From LSNR01 sp964603325 (GTDB taxonomy: Bacteria; Patescibacteriota; Minisyncoccia; Moranbacterales; UBA9337): 11,531 nucleotides of DNA. Below are positions 1 through 7,656 of this stretch, one piece after another. The stretch is taken from NCBI GenBank assembly GCA_964603325.1, contig CAZRUH010000021.1, positions 1 to 11,531 on the forward strand, read 5' to 3'. The translations under genes and the position numbers were made by a program. Positions within the stretch are counted from its first letter, which is position 1. Each line of letters begins with the position of its first letter. The notes beneath the pieces are model-generated. The model searched no databases and had not been told where the DNA came from. It saw only the letters and a list, made by a program, of their open reading frames with translations.

Positions 1-19
1 TCCTCATTATTCTCCATAT

Positions 20-523
20 TTATTTTTCTTTTTTATTTATGAAAAACAAAATAAACAATGGCGCCAACATCCAAAAAATTCTCGCGTAAGTAGAAGCAAA
101 CAAATTATAAATTTCCATAGAAAAATAACTCCCGGCAACTTCTTTTCCCCAAAATGAAATCATTACACTGAAAATCAGTCCCGCCTCAAAAAAACTCATC
201 ACAAACAATCTCCAAAAAAAACTTCCTCCGGAACCGGAAATATGAATATCAAAAAGATGGCTGTCCATCAATGTAAGAATTAAAATTGAAACAATAAAAA
301 CAAATAATGTTGCCAGAGAGTGTGGTCTTAAAATTTCCACCGGAACAACAGTCAAAATAGCTATCGCTATATAAACATTTATTAAAACATTTATTAAACG
401 AAATCTTCCTATCACCATTCCAAAGGCAACACTTATTAAAAAAAAGAATGTCAAAAAAGACAAGTCTCCCGCTAAAACCTTAGGCAAGCCCAAATTCATA
501 AATAAATTCTGAAAAGCAAACAT
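20..523 (-). CDS. Multi-spanning membrane protein of unknown function
   Basis: I do not recognise this 167-residue protein. It is strongly hydrophobic, with about five likely membrane segments near residues 20-38, 43-62, 70-86, 103-124 and 143-162, and a short lysine-rich tail (NKKEK) that would favour a cytoplasmic C-terminus. There is no cysteine and no obvious catalytic motif; a small glycine/serine patch (SGSGG, about 96-100) lies in a loop. The frame starts at an ATG only 7 bp after the stop of the TIM-barrel gene, so it is probably the last visible gene of the ruvA-led operon. No Shine-Dalgarno motif precedes the ATG. It could be a small transporter-like or envelope protein, but the sequence does not show which. 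Confidence 0.7.
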   Translation of the reverse strand: MFAFQNLFMNLGLPKVLAGDLSFLTFFFLISVAFGMVIGRFRLINVLINVYIAIAILTVVPVEILRPHSLATLFVFIVSILILTLMDSHLFDIHISGSGGSFFWRLFVMSFFEAGLIFSVMISFWGKEVAGSYFSMEIYNLFASTYARIFWMLAPLFILFFINKKEK

Positions 524-530
524 ACAAAAG

Positions 531-1211
531 TTAACTGTTTAAAATATTTTTTTCTATATAATTTTTAATCTTCATTTGTTCGGCAAAACTGTTTTCCAAT
601 TCCAAGCTCATAAACTCCGGTAAATATTTTTTATATTTACTTAAATAATTGAAATTCTTATAATCTTTAGCGTTGTGATTGTCGTAAGAAAATATTTTCA
701 ATTTTCTTTTTACGGCTGAAATATGAGAGCAACCGATTTTATATTTTTCCAATAGTTTTTTCATATTTCTATACTCATACCAATGAGTAAACCTTTGAAC
801 TTCCCAGTGAGAAAAATCTACACAAAATCCGGCGCACCCTTTCAACTCCTCCTCCTTAGGCACTACCGAGGTATTTTCTATGTAAATTTTGCTTTTAAAG
901 TGTTTAATCAATTCTTTTTCGGAAGCGTAAGTGGAGCGCAAAGAGTGAATATTAAATGCCTGAACATTGTACCTGCTACTTAAATAACTAACCTCATCTA
1001 CGGTCATATCATTTCGTAAGTGCGCATGGTATATAAAATCAATATTTGTATTTTCTAAAAGTTTATATAATTCTTTTCTCTCCTCAAAAGGAATTCCCGT
1101 AAGAAAAAGTGCTATGTCTTTTATTTCATATTTTTGAATTTCTTTTATTTTTTCTCTCCAATTAGATTTTTTGGTGGTTGTTAATCCCAACAAAATTTTT
1201 TTATTTGACAT
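531..1211 (-). CDS. Xylose-isomerase-like / endonuclease-IV-like TIM-barrel protein
   Basis: Predicted 226-residue soluble protein with alternating strand/helix character and polar residues at strand ends, as in the sugar-phosphate isomerase / AP-endonuclease-2 TIM-barrel superfamily. Candidate metal ligands sit where that fold places them: H62 and H64 (YHAH), H89 (NIHS), E112 (YIEN), D132 and H135 (DFSHWE), H163 (SHIS), H179 and E204/E206 (LELE). The fold assignment is inferred from this spacing; the substrate is unknown, and it could act on a sugar or be a divergent nuclease. I chose the ATG at 1211; the frame also opens at a GTG at 1229, and neither has a clear ribosome binding site. It lies 57 bp after lspA and 7 bp before the membrane protein gene downstream. 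Confidence 0.6.
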   Translation of the reverse strand: MSNKKILLGLTTTKKSNWREKIKEIQKYEIKDIALFLTGIPFEERKELYKLLENTNIDFIYHAHLRNDMTVDEVSYLSSRYNVQAFNIHSLRSTYASEKELIKHFKSKIYIENTSVVPKEEELKGCAGFCVDFSHWEVQRFTHWYEYRNMKKLLEKYKIGCSHISAVKRKLKIFSYDNHNAKDYKNFNYLSKYKKYLPEFMSLELENSFAEQMKIKNYIEKNILNS

Positions 1212-1268
1212 ATGTATTAAATTAAACACGACACTTAAAATACTAGCACAAAAAAAACATTTTCAAAA

Positions 1269-1679
1269 TTACTTTTGAAGCACACCTTTAATAAAAATGT
1301 AACTTGCCCCAATAAAAATAAAAATATCCGCCACATTAAACATCGGATAATTAAAAATTTTTATATCTATAAAATCAATAACGCAACCGAAAAACAATCT
1401 ATCAATAATATTAGAGACCGCGCCCGATAAAATAAAAATCACACCCAATTTATACGCCCTCACACCATAGTTGGCACTTTTTTTCATCAGAAAATATAAT
1501 CCTAAAAACATTATCCCGGTCAATGACCATCTTATATATGAAGGAATAGAAATTCCAAAAGCAATACCACTATTGCAAATATAAAACCCGTCATATTGAC
1601 GGATTAAATATTTCATAACTTGATCCGCAAAAATTATCAACAATCCGATTACAATCTTGTGCTTATAAATAATACTCAT
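1269..1679 (-). CDS. lspA: Lipoprotein signal peptidase (signal peptidase II)
   Basis: This 136-residue inner-membrane aspartyl protease removes the signal peptide from diacylglyceryl-modified prolipoproteins. It has the four hydrophobic segments of the family and the conserved blocks in order: FADQVMK (17-23, with D19), CNSGIAFG (35-42), SNIIDRLFFGCVIDF (89-103) and NVADIF (115-120). The catalytic aspartate pair should be D93 and D118. The length is at the short end for LspA (usually about 150-170). It starts 7 bp after the DksA/TraR-like gene. That tight pairing suggests co-transcription, although the two functions are unrelated. The start ATG is followed at once by the first membrane segment, and no alternative start is needed. 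Confidence 0.95.
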   Translation of the reverse strand: MSIIYKHKIVIGLLIIFADQVMKYLIRQYDGFYICNSGIAFGISIPSYIRWSLTGIMFLGLYFLMKKSANYGVRAYKLGVIFILSGAVSNIIDRLFFGCVIDFIDIKIFNYPMFNVADIFIFIGASYIFIKGVLQK

Positions 1680-1686
1680 AAAAGAA

Positions 1687-2037
1687 TTATTTTGCGCATT
1701 TCATACATCTTCTGGCTGAAGGATTTACCGTTAACCTTTCCCTTTTTATCTCCCCCCCACAACTCTCACAAATTCCATAAGTTCCATTTTCAATTTTTTG
1801 CAAAGCATCTTTCACATTTTTAAGTTGTTGCTCCAAACTTTCTTTCACGGCGACATTTTCTATAAATTCTTCCACCTCTGTGGCATTTTCATCTTTGTGA
1901 TCTCCAATATTCTCAAACTTAGTCCTATATTCGCCACCTTCGGAACTGGCAATCAGTCCCAATTCTTCTTCCAATTTATTTTTCCTGCTTATTAATTTTT
2001 CTTTCAGCTCTTCTATTGTTTTTTCATCTAAAGACAT
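1687..2037 (-). CDS. DksA/TraR-family C4 zinc-finger protein
   Basis: A 116-residue protein of the DksA/TraR family, which binds in the RNA polymerase secondary channel and, in well-studied bacteria, modulates initiation together with ppGpp. Residues 1-82 form a charged, helical coiled-coil-like region with an acidic stretch around 46-60 (GDHKDENATEVEE), the place of the functional coiled-coil tip in DksA. The C-terminal zinc finger is intact: C90, C93, C111 and C114 (CESC and CMKC), with the typical NPSARRC spacing. It lies 34 bp after the YvlD-like gene and 7 bp before lspA. Whether it is a true DksA or a TraR-like paralogue cannot be told from sequence alone, so I give no gene symbol. Confidence 0.9.
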   Translation of the reverse strand: MSLDEKTIEELKEKLISRKNKLEEELGLIASSEGGEYRTKFENIGDHKDENATEVEEFIENVAVKESLEQQLKNVKDALQKIENGTYGICESCGGEIKRERLTVNPSARRCMKCAK

Positions 2038-2071
2038 AGAGTTTTGTAATAAAAAATTAAACTAATCTTAA

Positions 2072-2416
2072 TTAATCTCTCTCACCAAACATATGTAACG
2101 CAAAATTGATAACCGATAACAGTAAACTAAATAACATCGCCCACCAAATACCATCAACATAAAAACCATCTACTATCCTACCGGTTAACAAAACCAGTAA
2201 GGCATTTATTATTAAGGTAAATAATCCCAAACTTAGAATATTTATCGGCAATGTCAAAATCAACAAAATCGGTTTTAAAAAAACATTTATTATTCCCAAA
2301 ACCAACGCCACTACAAAAGCGACAAATATTCCCGAAACCACTACGCCGGGAATAATATAGGCGCTTATCAAAACCGCCAATGTCATAATTGACCAATTTA
2401 TAATATATTTCATCAT
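2072..2416 (-). CDS. YvlD / phage-holin-4-superfamily membrane protein
   Basis: A 114-residue, very hydrophobic protein with four predicted membrane segments (about 5-22, 28-48, 51-75 and 85-110). The central pattern of an N-x-x-L-K-P-I-L turn followed by LTLPINILSLGLFTLIINALL is characteristic of the YvlD-type family (also labelled phage holin family 4). Despite that label, such proteins are ordinary chromosomal membrane proteins of unknown function; nothing nearby is phage-like. It starts at one of two adjacent ATG codons (2416 or 2413), 4 bp after the FemAB-like gene, and is probably translated from the same message. Confidence 0.85.
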   Translation of the reverse strand: MMKYIINWSIMTLAVLISAYIIPGVVVSGIFVAFVVALVLGIINVFLKPILLILTLPINILSLGLFTLIINALLVLLTGRIVDGFYVDGIWWAMLFSLLLSVINFALHMFGERD

Positions 2417-2420
2417 ATGT

Positions 2421-3431
2421 TTATTTTTTAAAATTATTTATTATAAAAAATATTTTTTGCAAAAATCTGTAAATAAGATATTTGCTCTTGTTTATAATTA
2501 TATCATAACTTCCCGGAAATTCAATGGGATTTTGCCCGGGAGAAAAACCAAGTTTAAACCTGCTAATTCCGCTTTGTTTTGACTCCGAAATGATTATATT
2601 TTCCCCGTCTTTCTCGGTTTTAACTCCTCCCAAATCATAAACAACCATCCCCTTTTTTTTGGCATCTAAAATTATTTTCCATTGAAGCAAGAAAGGCGCC
2701 ATCACATTTCTATATTTGTCCGATGAGGCGCCATGCAAATAGGTTATTGTTTTGCCAAAAATCACAACAATATTAGCAACCACCATTTCCCCTTTATATC
2801 TGGCAACATAAAGTTTTATGTTTTTATCCGGAATATTTTTCAACATTTTTCTAAAATACTCTTTTTTATGAAATCTGATTTTTTTCCTATTGGCTGTTTT
2901 TTGACTCAAATTCAAAAAACCGTCCAAATTTTTTTCAAAATTTCTGTCATTTTTTTCATAAACTTCGCAAATTACACCTTTTCTCTCCGCCAGTTTTATA
3001 TTATACCTGGTTTTGGATTTCATATTTTTAAGCAAATTTTCTTTCGTTTCAGACAAATCTAAAACAAAAATTTGCTCCGGTTGCATATTGTGCGGAGCTT
3101 TGACTATGGAATTTTCAATTGTTTTTTTTATAATATTTAATTTTTTCTTACTTGTCGGCTCAACTCTAATCCAGCCAATTTTATTTTTTTTGGCCAAATC
3201 AATCATCTTTTTCAAACTCTTTTTCACCTCTCCCTTTTCTTTAAAAACCGGACCTCGCGGAACATAAAAATATTTACCGACCAAAGGAAGTTTGTGTATT
3301 ATAATGTTTGCCCAAAAACCATTTTCCTTAATTGAGTAAACATCCCCACCAACACTTCTTTGAAACTTTTTCCAAATATCCGATTGCAAAAACCCTCCAT
3401 CAGGAGAATTTTTTTGTATAAACTTGCACAT
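2421..3431 (-). CDS. FemAB-like peptidoglycan bridge aminoacyltransferase (GNAT fold)
   Basis: A 336-residue protein resembling the FemABX/lipid II:glycine glycyltransferase family, which adds amino acids from aminoacyl-tRNA to the peptidoglycan stem peptide. Visible hallmarks are the N-terminal FLQSDIWKKFQ (14-24), a KSKTRYNIKLAERKG helix (about 138-152) typical of the second GNAT-like half, a substrate-handling LHGASSDKYRNVMAPF segment, and the late YDLGG ... ISRFKLGFSPGQNPIEFPGSYD block with which these proteins usually end. Family membership is clear. The specific amino acid and acceptor are unknown, and related GNAT proteins modify other substrates. It lies 10 bp after ruvA and 4 bp before the YvlD-like gene. 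Confidence 0.85.
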   Translation of the reverse strand: MCKFIQKNSPDGGFLQSDIWKKFQRSVGGDVYSIKENGFWANIIIHKLPLVGKYFYVPRGPVFKEKGEVKKSLKKMIDLAKKNKIGWIRVEPTSKKKLNIIKKTIENSIVKAPHNMQPEQIFVLDLSETKENLLKNMKSKTRYNIKLAERKGVICEVYEKNDRNFEKNLDGFLNLSQKTANRKKIRFHKKEYFRKMLKNIPDKNIKLYVARYKGEMVVANIVVIFGKTITYLHGASSDKYRNVMAPFLLQWKIILDAKKKGMVVYDLGGVKTEKDGENIIISESKQSGISRFKLGFSPGQNPIEFPGSYDIIINKSKYLIYRFLQKIFFIINNFKK

Positions 3432-3441
3432 ATTTTTAAAA

Positions 3442-4014
3442 TTATTTTTTTCCCAACTCTCTTAACGCCATTTTTATTTTTTCACTAACGTCTTGCATTT
3501 CTGCCGGAACTGATTTTAACGCCTCACGAGCTTCCGAAACGGAATAACCCATTGACTGCAATGCTTCCAAAGCATCGTTATCGGCGACAACTTCATTTTT
3601 ATCAATTACGGGCATATCGGCAACTTTGTTTTTTAGTTCTAAGATGACTCTTTCAGCGGTTTTCTTCCCAACACCGGAAACTTTTGTTAAAACAGAATAA
3701 TCATTATTCAAAATGGCTACCCGGATTGTTTTTGGCTCCGCAATTGACAAAATTCCCATGGCCGCTTTCGGGCCAATTCCAGAAATGGAAATCAATAATT
3801 CAAACATTTCCTTCTCCGCTATATCCAAAAAACCGTATAACGCCAAAATATCTTCTCTAACATAAGTATGAACATAGATTTCAACTTTTTTTTTGCCGGC
3901 CAACTTTCCAAAAGCGAAACTCGTTAAATTTACTTGGTACCCAACACCACCAACATCAATTATGGCATAATTATTTTCCAAAGAATCCAATTGTCCTTTT
4001 AGTTTGGCAATCAT
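3442..4014 (-). CDS. ruvA: Holliday junction branch migration protein RuvA
   Basis: A 190-residue full-length RuvA, the Holliday-junction-binding subunit that loads RuvB helicase rings during recombination and repair. Domain I (1 to about 62) has the OB-fold start MIAKLKGQL and the VGGVGYQV turn. Domain II (about 70-130) carries the two helix-hairpin-helix motifs, GIGPK (79-83) and GVGKK (114-118), followed by TAERVILELK. Domain III (about 142-190) is the mobile RuvB-binding part, with the conserved AL..MGYS..EA pattern. RuvB and RuvC are not in the window. It is the first gene after the promoter at 4044-4072 and so probably leads the operon running left to position 20. Confidence 0.97.
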   Translation of the reverse strand: MIAKLKGQLDSLENNYAIIDVGGVGYQVNLTSFAFGKLAGKKKVEIYVHTYVREDILALYGFLDIAEKEMFELLISISGIGPKAAMGILSIAEPKTIRVAILNNDYSVLTKVSGVGKKTAERVILELKNKVADMPVIDKNEVVADNDALEALQSMGYSVSEAREALKSVPAEMQDVSEKIKMALRELGKK

Positions 4015-4043
4015 TTTAAAAAATGTAAATAATTTACCATTTC

Positions 4044-4072
4044 ATTCTAGCAATTTCACTGATTTTGTGCAA
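4044..4072 (-). promoter_or_regulatory. Sigma-70-type promoter for the ruvA operon
   Basis: On the minus strand there is a -35 box TTGCAC (4067-4072), a 17-bp spacer and a -10 box TAGAAT (4044-4049), which is close to consensus. The predicted transcript start near 4037 leaves a short leader of about 22 nt before the ruvA ATG at 4014. No promoter of comparable quality was noticed between the genes down to position 20, consistent with one long operon. Confidence 0.7.
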
Positions 4073-4110
4073 TAATGTTATCATAAACGCTAAAAATACA
4101 AATAAACCAT

Positions 4111-5262
4111 ATGTTGGATTTTGAAAAAATATCTCCAAAAATGGAACAACCCGAAAAAAAACCGAAGAGAAAATTTGACCGAAGAACTTTTTTAAAGAAA
4201 ACGGCAATTATCACCGGAGCGTTACTTATTGGGAATGAAACCATTGAAAAAAATCCTCTAAGAATGACCACTCTAATAAAAAAACTTCAAACTTTTTATA
4301 AAAACTCAAAGAAAGAAAATTTTCCGCGAGAAGAATCCAAAAAACCAAAAGAAAACGCGCAAAAAGATGACAAATTTCAACAAAACGCAGAAAAACCAAA
4401 TGATTCATCAAAAAATGAGCAAAAGCGCACAGAAAAAAAAGAAACTTTATCCGAAATGGAGATGTTGGCTGAGAACGTTTTGTTGTCGTATCATGAAATA
4501 TATCAAAAAGAGGGTTTTATTCCTCCGGAAGTATTCACTAAAAATTTTTTAATTGCCACTCAACTCAAAGAATCAAAATATAAACCGGACGCCGAGTCAA
4601 AGTTTGGAGCCGTTGGTGTTATGCAAGTTATGCCGGAAACAATCAAGGATATTATCAGATATTTACACATACTTAATCGCAAAATCAACTTAGATTTTGA
4701 TGGACCGAAATCGGAAGAATTATCCGATGACGACATTGAGGAATTGAAGGTCATAATTAAAAACAACGGTAACTATGGAAGAGCTTTTGGAAAAATATAT
4801 TTTGCGATGCTTTTCAAACATTACAATGTTGGAGTTTCCGATTTTAAAAAAGGCGACATTGAATCGGCGCAAATAAAGCTTTTGTCTGTTTATAATGGAG
4901 GACTTAGAGTAAGAGGCAAATCAAAAAAATACTGGCGAACGGAAACAAGGAAATATTGCCAAAAAATTGTAAAATATATGAAATACCTTGATATTTTTCA
5001 AGAAAAAATAAAAGAAAATGACATAAAATCAAACGGGGATTACTTGTCTATGCTTTTGGTGAAAAAAATGAGCACCTATCATAAAATCAACCTTGATGAT
5101 GATTTATTTTATGAATTAATGGATAAATACATAGCCAATATAAAACTGGCGGAAAATGCCAGACACAGAAAACTGTCCGACAGAGAATTATTGAGAATTC
5201 TTAATAAACTACAATCAAAATTATTAAGATATTATTTGACAAAATTAAAAAAGAAAAAATAA
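4111..5262 (+). CDS. Lytic transglycosylase (SLT domain) with Tat-like N-terminal anchor
   Basis: A 383-residue murein-cleaving enzyme. Residues 20-41 contain FDRRTFLKK followed by a short hydrophobic stretch (TAIITGALLIG), which fits a twin-arginine signal (R24-R25). There is no clear AxA cleavage site, so it may stay as a membrane anchor. Residues 52-112 are a charged, low-complexity linker. The SLT catalytic domain follows: LIATQLKESKYKPDAESKFG (147-166) with likely catalytic E154, then GVMQVMPET (169-177) and the SVYNGG motif (259-264). The remaining 120 residues are lysine-rich and helical, with no recognised domain. A second ATG at 4141 would keep the signal intact. It is divergent from ruvA and convergent with hypA (4-bp gap). 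Confidence 0.88.
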   Translation: MLDFEKISPKMEQPEKKPKRKFDRRTFLKKTAIITGALLIGNETIEKNPLRMTTLIKKLQTFYKNSKKENFPREESKKPKENAQKDDKFQQNAEKPNDSSKNEQKRTEKKETLSEMEMLAENVLLSYHEIYQKEGFIPPEVFTKNFLIATQLKESKYKPDAESKFGAVGVMQVMPETIKDIIRYLHILNRKINLDFDGPKSEELSDDDIEELKVIIKNNGNYGRAFGKIYFAMLFKHYNVGVSDFKKGDIESAQIKLLSVYNGGLRVRGKSKKYWRTETRKYCQKIVKYMKYLDIFQEKIKENDIKSNGDYLSMLLVKKMSTYHKINLDDDLFYELMDKYIANIKLAENARHRKLSDRELLRILNKLQSKLLRYYLTKLKKKK

Positions 5263-5266
5263 CCCG

Positions 5267-5536
5267 CTATTTTATTTTTTTTATCTTCCAATCGTTACCA
5301 TCCACCTTTTTAATATTAAACTTTACCTTTTCCAAAGGAGTGTTTTTGGAAATACTTTCCAATCCAAACTTTAAATTCTCAATACTGATATCTTCTGTGT
5401 GCGCATCCAAACCGTCATGCGCCATTTCAATCGTGCCAATCTCCAAGAAAACTTCCGAAACATTTCTAAAATTATTTTCCTCAACAATTTTGGAAACTTC
5501 GCTTAAAATTTCCTTGGCAAGTAAAAAATCATGCAT
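5267..5536 (-). CDS. hypA: HypA-like nickel chaperone lacking the zinc-ribbon half
   Basis: HypA delivers nickel to the [NiFe] hydrogenase large subunit. This 89-residue protein begins MHDFLLAKEIL, matching the HypA start MHE-x-x-LA, where His2 and residue 3 contribute to nickel binding. It continues with the conserved VFLEIGTIEMAHDGLDAH and a final strand (KVKFNIKKVDG). Normal HypA (about 113-118 residues) then has two CxxC pairs holding zinc; here there is no cysteine at all and the protein ends in KIKKIK*. The stop is only 5 bp from the end of the convergent transglycosylase gene, so there is no room for a lost zinc domain. The frame opens upstream at 5593, but the ATG at 5536 gives the conserved start. 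It lies 25 bp after the large-subunit gene. Confidence 0.82.
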   Translation of the reverse strand: MHDFLLAKEILSEVSKIVEENNFRNVSEVFLEIGTIEMAHDGLDAHTEDISIENLKFGLESISKNTPLEKVKFNIKKVDGNDWKIKKIK

Positions 5537-5561
5537 AATAAAATGATTATTAAAAAAATTA

Positions 5562-6824
5562 TTAATGAACGGCGCAAGAAATGCAAGGGTCATATGCCCG
5601 GATAAATCCTCTCAATTTTTGCGTACGTTCATTTTTGGTACAATCCAAAATCTCCGGCAAATAAGCTTTAATATCATCTTCCAAATTGGAAAGGGTTTGT
5701 GCCGTCGGAGTAATGATATTTGCGTTCTTGACATATCCCTTTTCATCTATATCTATGTAATAATAAAGGGTGCCCCTGGGAGCTTCCACCGCCGATACTC
5801 CCTCCCCGGCAACAACTTCAAATTTCTTCGTAAGAGCGTTTTCCATATTTATATGCCCAATCATCTTTAGCAAACGCAAACTTTCCTCAATAAAATGAAT
5901 TACTTCCACCATTTGATAAGATATATTATGGAAGGGATTATAATCCGGCAAAACATAATTTAAAGATTTTAAATACTCTTCAGATCGTGGAAGCAATTTT
6001 TCAGACTGATTGTTGATCCTGGCAATTGCTCCGACCATATAACTGGTTTTGCCGTCAGATTTTACTCTTTTAATAATTTCTCTCGGTCGTTGCAATTCCA
6101 TAAAATTATTCTCAAATTTTTCAACGGGAATATGCAACCCCTTGTTTGAAATCACATCTCCATCATATATCGCATACTCTCCATCTTTATGAAGAGAAAC
6201 ATATTCCGTTTCTCTTTTGAAATCGGGAACTTTAATGTCCTTAAGAAACTTTCCCAACTTTATGGCCGTCATCAAAACATTCTCCCCCTTTAAAATCAAT
6301 TTTTGTATCTCTTCGGAACTTGGAATTTTTTTAAAACCGCCAATCTCATTTGTTAAGGGGTGAATTACTCTCCCACCGATAATTTTAACTATATCCATTC
6401 CGAATTCTCTTATTTTTATGACCATTTTCGTTTCCTCCGGGTATTTTTTCACCATTTTTAAATCATTATCTATATTCAACAAATCCGCCAAAGACAAGAA
6501 AAATAAATGTAACGCATGGGAGTGAATAATTTGTCCGGATTCCAAAAGTTTTCTTAAAATAACGGTCTCTTCCGATACCTGCACATTCATCGCCTTCTCA
6601 ATCGCCTTAATTGAAGTAAGGTTATGCACAACCGGACAAATACCGCAAATCCTCTGAGCAATAATCGGCACATCTTTATAATGTCTTCCGATCAAAATTC
6701 CTTCAATCAAACGAATACCTTCCTTAACTTCCAACTTGGCGGATTTAACATCACCATCTAAAACACTCGCCATAAAACCGGCATGACCTTCCATTTTGTT
6801 TATATGATTTATTTTTATTTCCAT
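5562..6824 (-). CDS. [NiFe] hydrogenase large subunit, group 3b-type (sulfhydrogenase alpha-like)
   Basis: This 420-residue protein carries the NiFe(CN)2CO active site. The N-terminal ligand motif is RICGICPVVHN (58-68; C60 and C63) and the C-terminal motif is DPCISCAVH (412-420; C414 and C417). The N-terminal MEGHAGF and GILIGRHYKDVP blocks place it with soluble group 3 enzymes, most like 3b sulfhydrogenase/NADP-linked alpha subunits. The length (about 420) is normal for that group. Unusually, the protein ends precisely at His420, with no C-terminal extension for a maturation peptidase to remove. It follows the small-subunit gene by 14 bp and precedes hypA by 25 bp, so the three genes form an operon. 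Subgroup assignment is from motif memory, not a tree. Confidence 0.95.
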   Translation of the reverse strand: MEIKINHINKMEGHAGFMASVLDGDVKSAKLEVKEGIRLIEGILIGRHYKDVPIIAQRICGICPVVHNLTSIKAIEKAMNVQVSEETVILRKLLESGQIIHSHALHLFFLSLADLLNIDNDLKMVKKYPEETKMVIKIREFGMDIVKIIGGRVIHPLTNEIGGFKKIPSSEEIQKLILKGENVLMTAIKLGKFLKDIKVPDFKRETEYVSLHKDGEYAIYDGDVISNKGLHIPVEKFENNFMELQRPREIIKRVKSDGKTSYMVGAIARINNQSEKLLPRSEEYLKSLNYVLPDYNPFHNISYQMVEVIHFIEESLRLLKMIGHINMENALTKKFEVVAGEGVSAVEAPRGTLYYYIDIDEKGYVKNANIITPTAQTLSNLEDDIKAYLPEILDCTKNERTQKLRGFIRAYDPCISCAVH

Positions 6825-6838
6825 GATTTATTTTTAAA

Positions 6839-7621
6839 TTACATCTTTAATTTTTCCTCAATATCATCTCTTAATCCAAAAATTTCTGTCACATTTTCAA
6901 ATTCCTCATCAGTCATCATCTTTTTCAATGTTGCTTTCATAGCTTTAATATTTCCTTTTGGCCGTAAACCGCGACAGCCCTGACAACCCATCCTCGCTGT
7001 CGGACATACCGCATCACAACCACCTAAAATCATTGGACCAAAGCAAGGCTTATTTTCCAAAAGCAAACATTTGTTGCCCTTCGCTTTGCATTCAACGCAA
7101 ACCGGCTGATCCGGTATTTTCGGCATATTACTAAAGTCCCGACTTTTGGCAACTTCCAATAAAATCGGAAAATATTTTAAAAACTCTTTTCCGGTTATCG
7201 GACATCCGGGAAAAGTAAAATCAACTTTAACAAAATTATCCACTTCTTTTATTTCCGGATTTTCAATTCCTTGAATATATTTATAAACGTGCTTAATAGT
7301 ATTTACTCCCTCTTGATAATTCTTAATCTCCGGAACGCCACCCATCGCCGCGCAGTTCCCCAAAACAACCAATATCTTACTTCTCTCTCTTAGTTTTTTT
7401 AAAGTTTTTTCATTTTCTTTTGTTATCGGATTTCCTTCAATAATGCCAATATCCAATTTTTCACCGGCATCTTCCTCATCCTCCAACAAACGAAAATCAA
7501 CCATTTCCACTTTTTCCATTAAATTTAAAAATTTTTCACCCAAGTCCAACAGGGCAAATTGACAACCCTCGCAAGATGTTAAACTTACTATGGCTATTTT
7601 TGGTTTTTGTTTTTTTTTCAT
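6839..7621 (-). CDS. [NiFe] hydrogenase small subunit, group 3b-type (sulfhydrogenase delta-like)
   Basis: A 260-residue iron-sulfur subunit that relays electrons from the NiFe site. Proximal-cluster ligands are C17 and C20 (TSCEGC), C90 (GNCAAMGG) and C140 (FPGCPI). Eight further cysteines, C175, C178, C185, C193, C202, C206, C213 and C216 (CVEC, KPCFGP, GGCDAVCP, GCQGC), suit two more [4Fe-4S] clusters, as in group 3b/MvhG-type subunits. There is no Tat signal, so the enzyme should be cytosolic. I chose the ATG at 7621, preceded by TTGGAAAAA, a weak ribosome-binding-like site. A TTG at 7657 also opens the frame but overlaps the likely promoter -10. No diaphorase or ferredoxin-type partner gene is adjacent. 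Confidence 0.95.
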   Translation of the reverse strand: MKKKQKPKIAIVSLTSCEGCQFALLDLGEKFLNLMEKVEMVDFRLLEDEEDAGEKLDIGIIEGNPITKENEKTLKKLRERSKILVVLGNCAAMGGVPEIKNYQEGVNTIKHVYKYIQGIENPEIKEVDNFVKVDFTFPGCPITGKEFLKYFPILLEVAKSRDFSNMPKIPDQPVCVECKAKGNKCLLLENKPCFGPMILGGCDAVCPTARMGCQGCRGLRPKGNIKAMKATLKKMMTDEEFENVTEIFGLRDDIEEKLKM

Positions 7622-7656
7622 TTTTTCCAAACTAAATTTAATTTCCCGACAAATCA

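Noticed and set aside
2072..2416. Prophage signal from the phage-holin-4 label
   Set aside because: Members of this family are ordinary chromosomal membrane proteins, and no phage gene is nearby.
5245..5285. AT-only inverted repeat between the transglycosylase and hypA ends as a bidirectional terminator
   Set aside because: The stem is about 6 A-T pairs and arises from homopolymer coding of lysine codons on both strands; it is too weak to call.
5537..5593. Earlier ATG (5593) for hypA
   Set aside because: It would overlap the end of the large subunit and place 19 hydrophobic residues before the conserved MHD nickel-binding start, which must be at the N-terminus.
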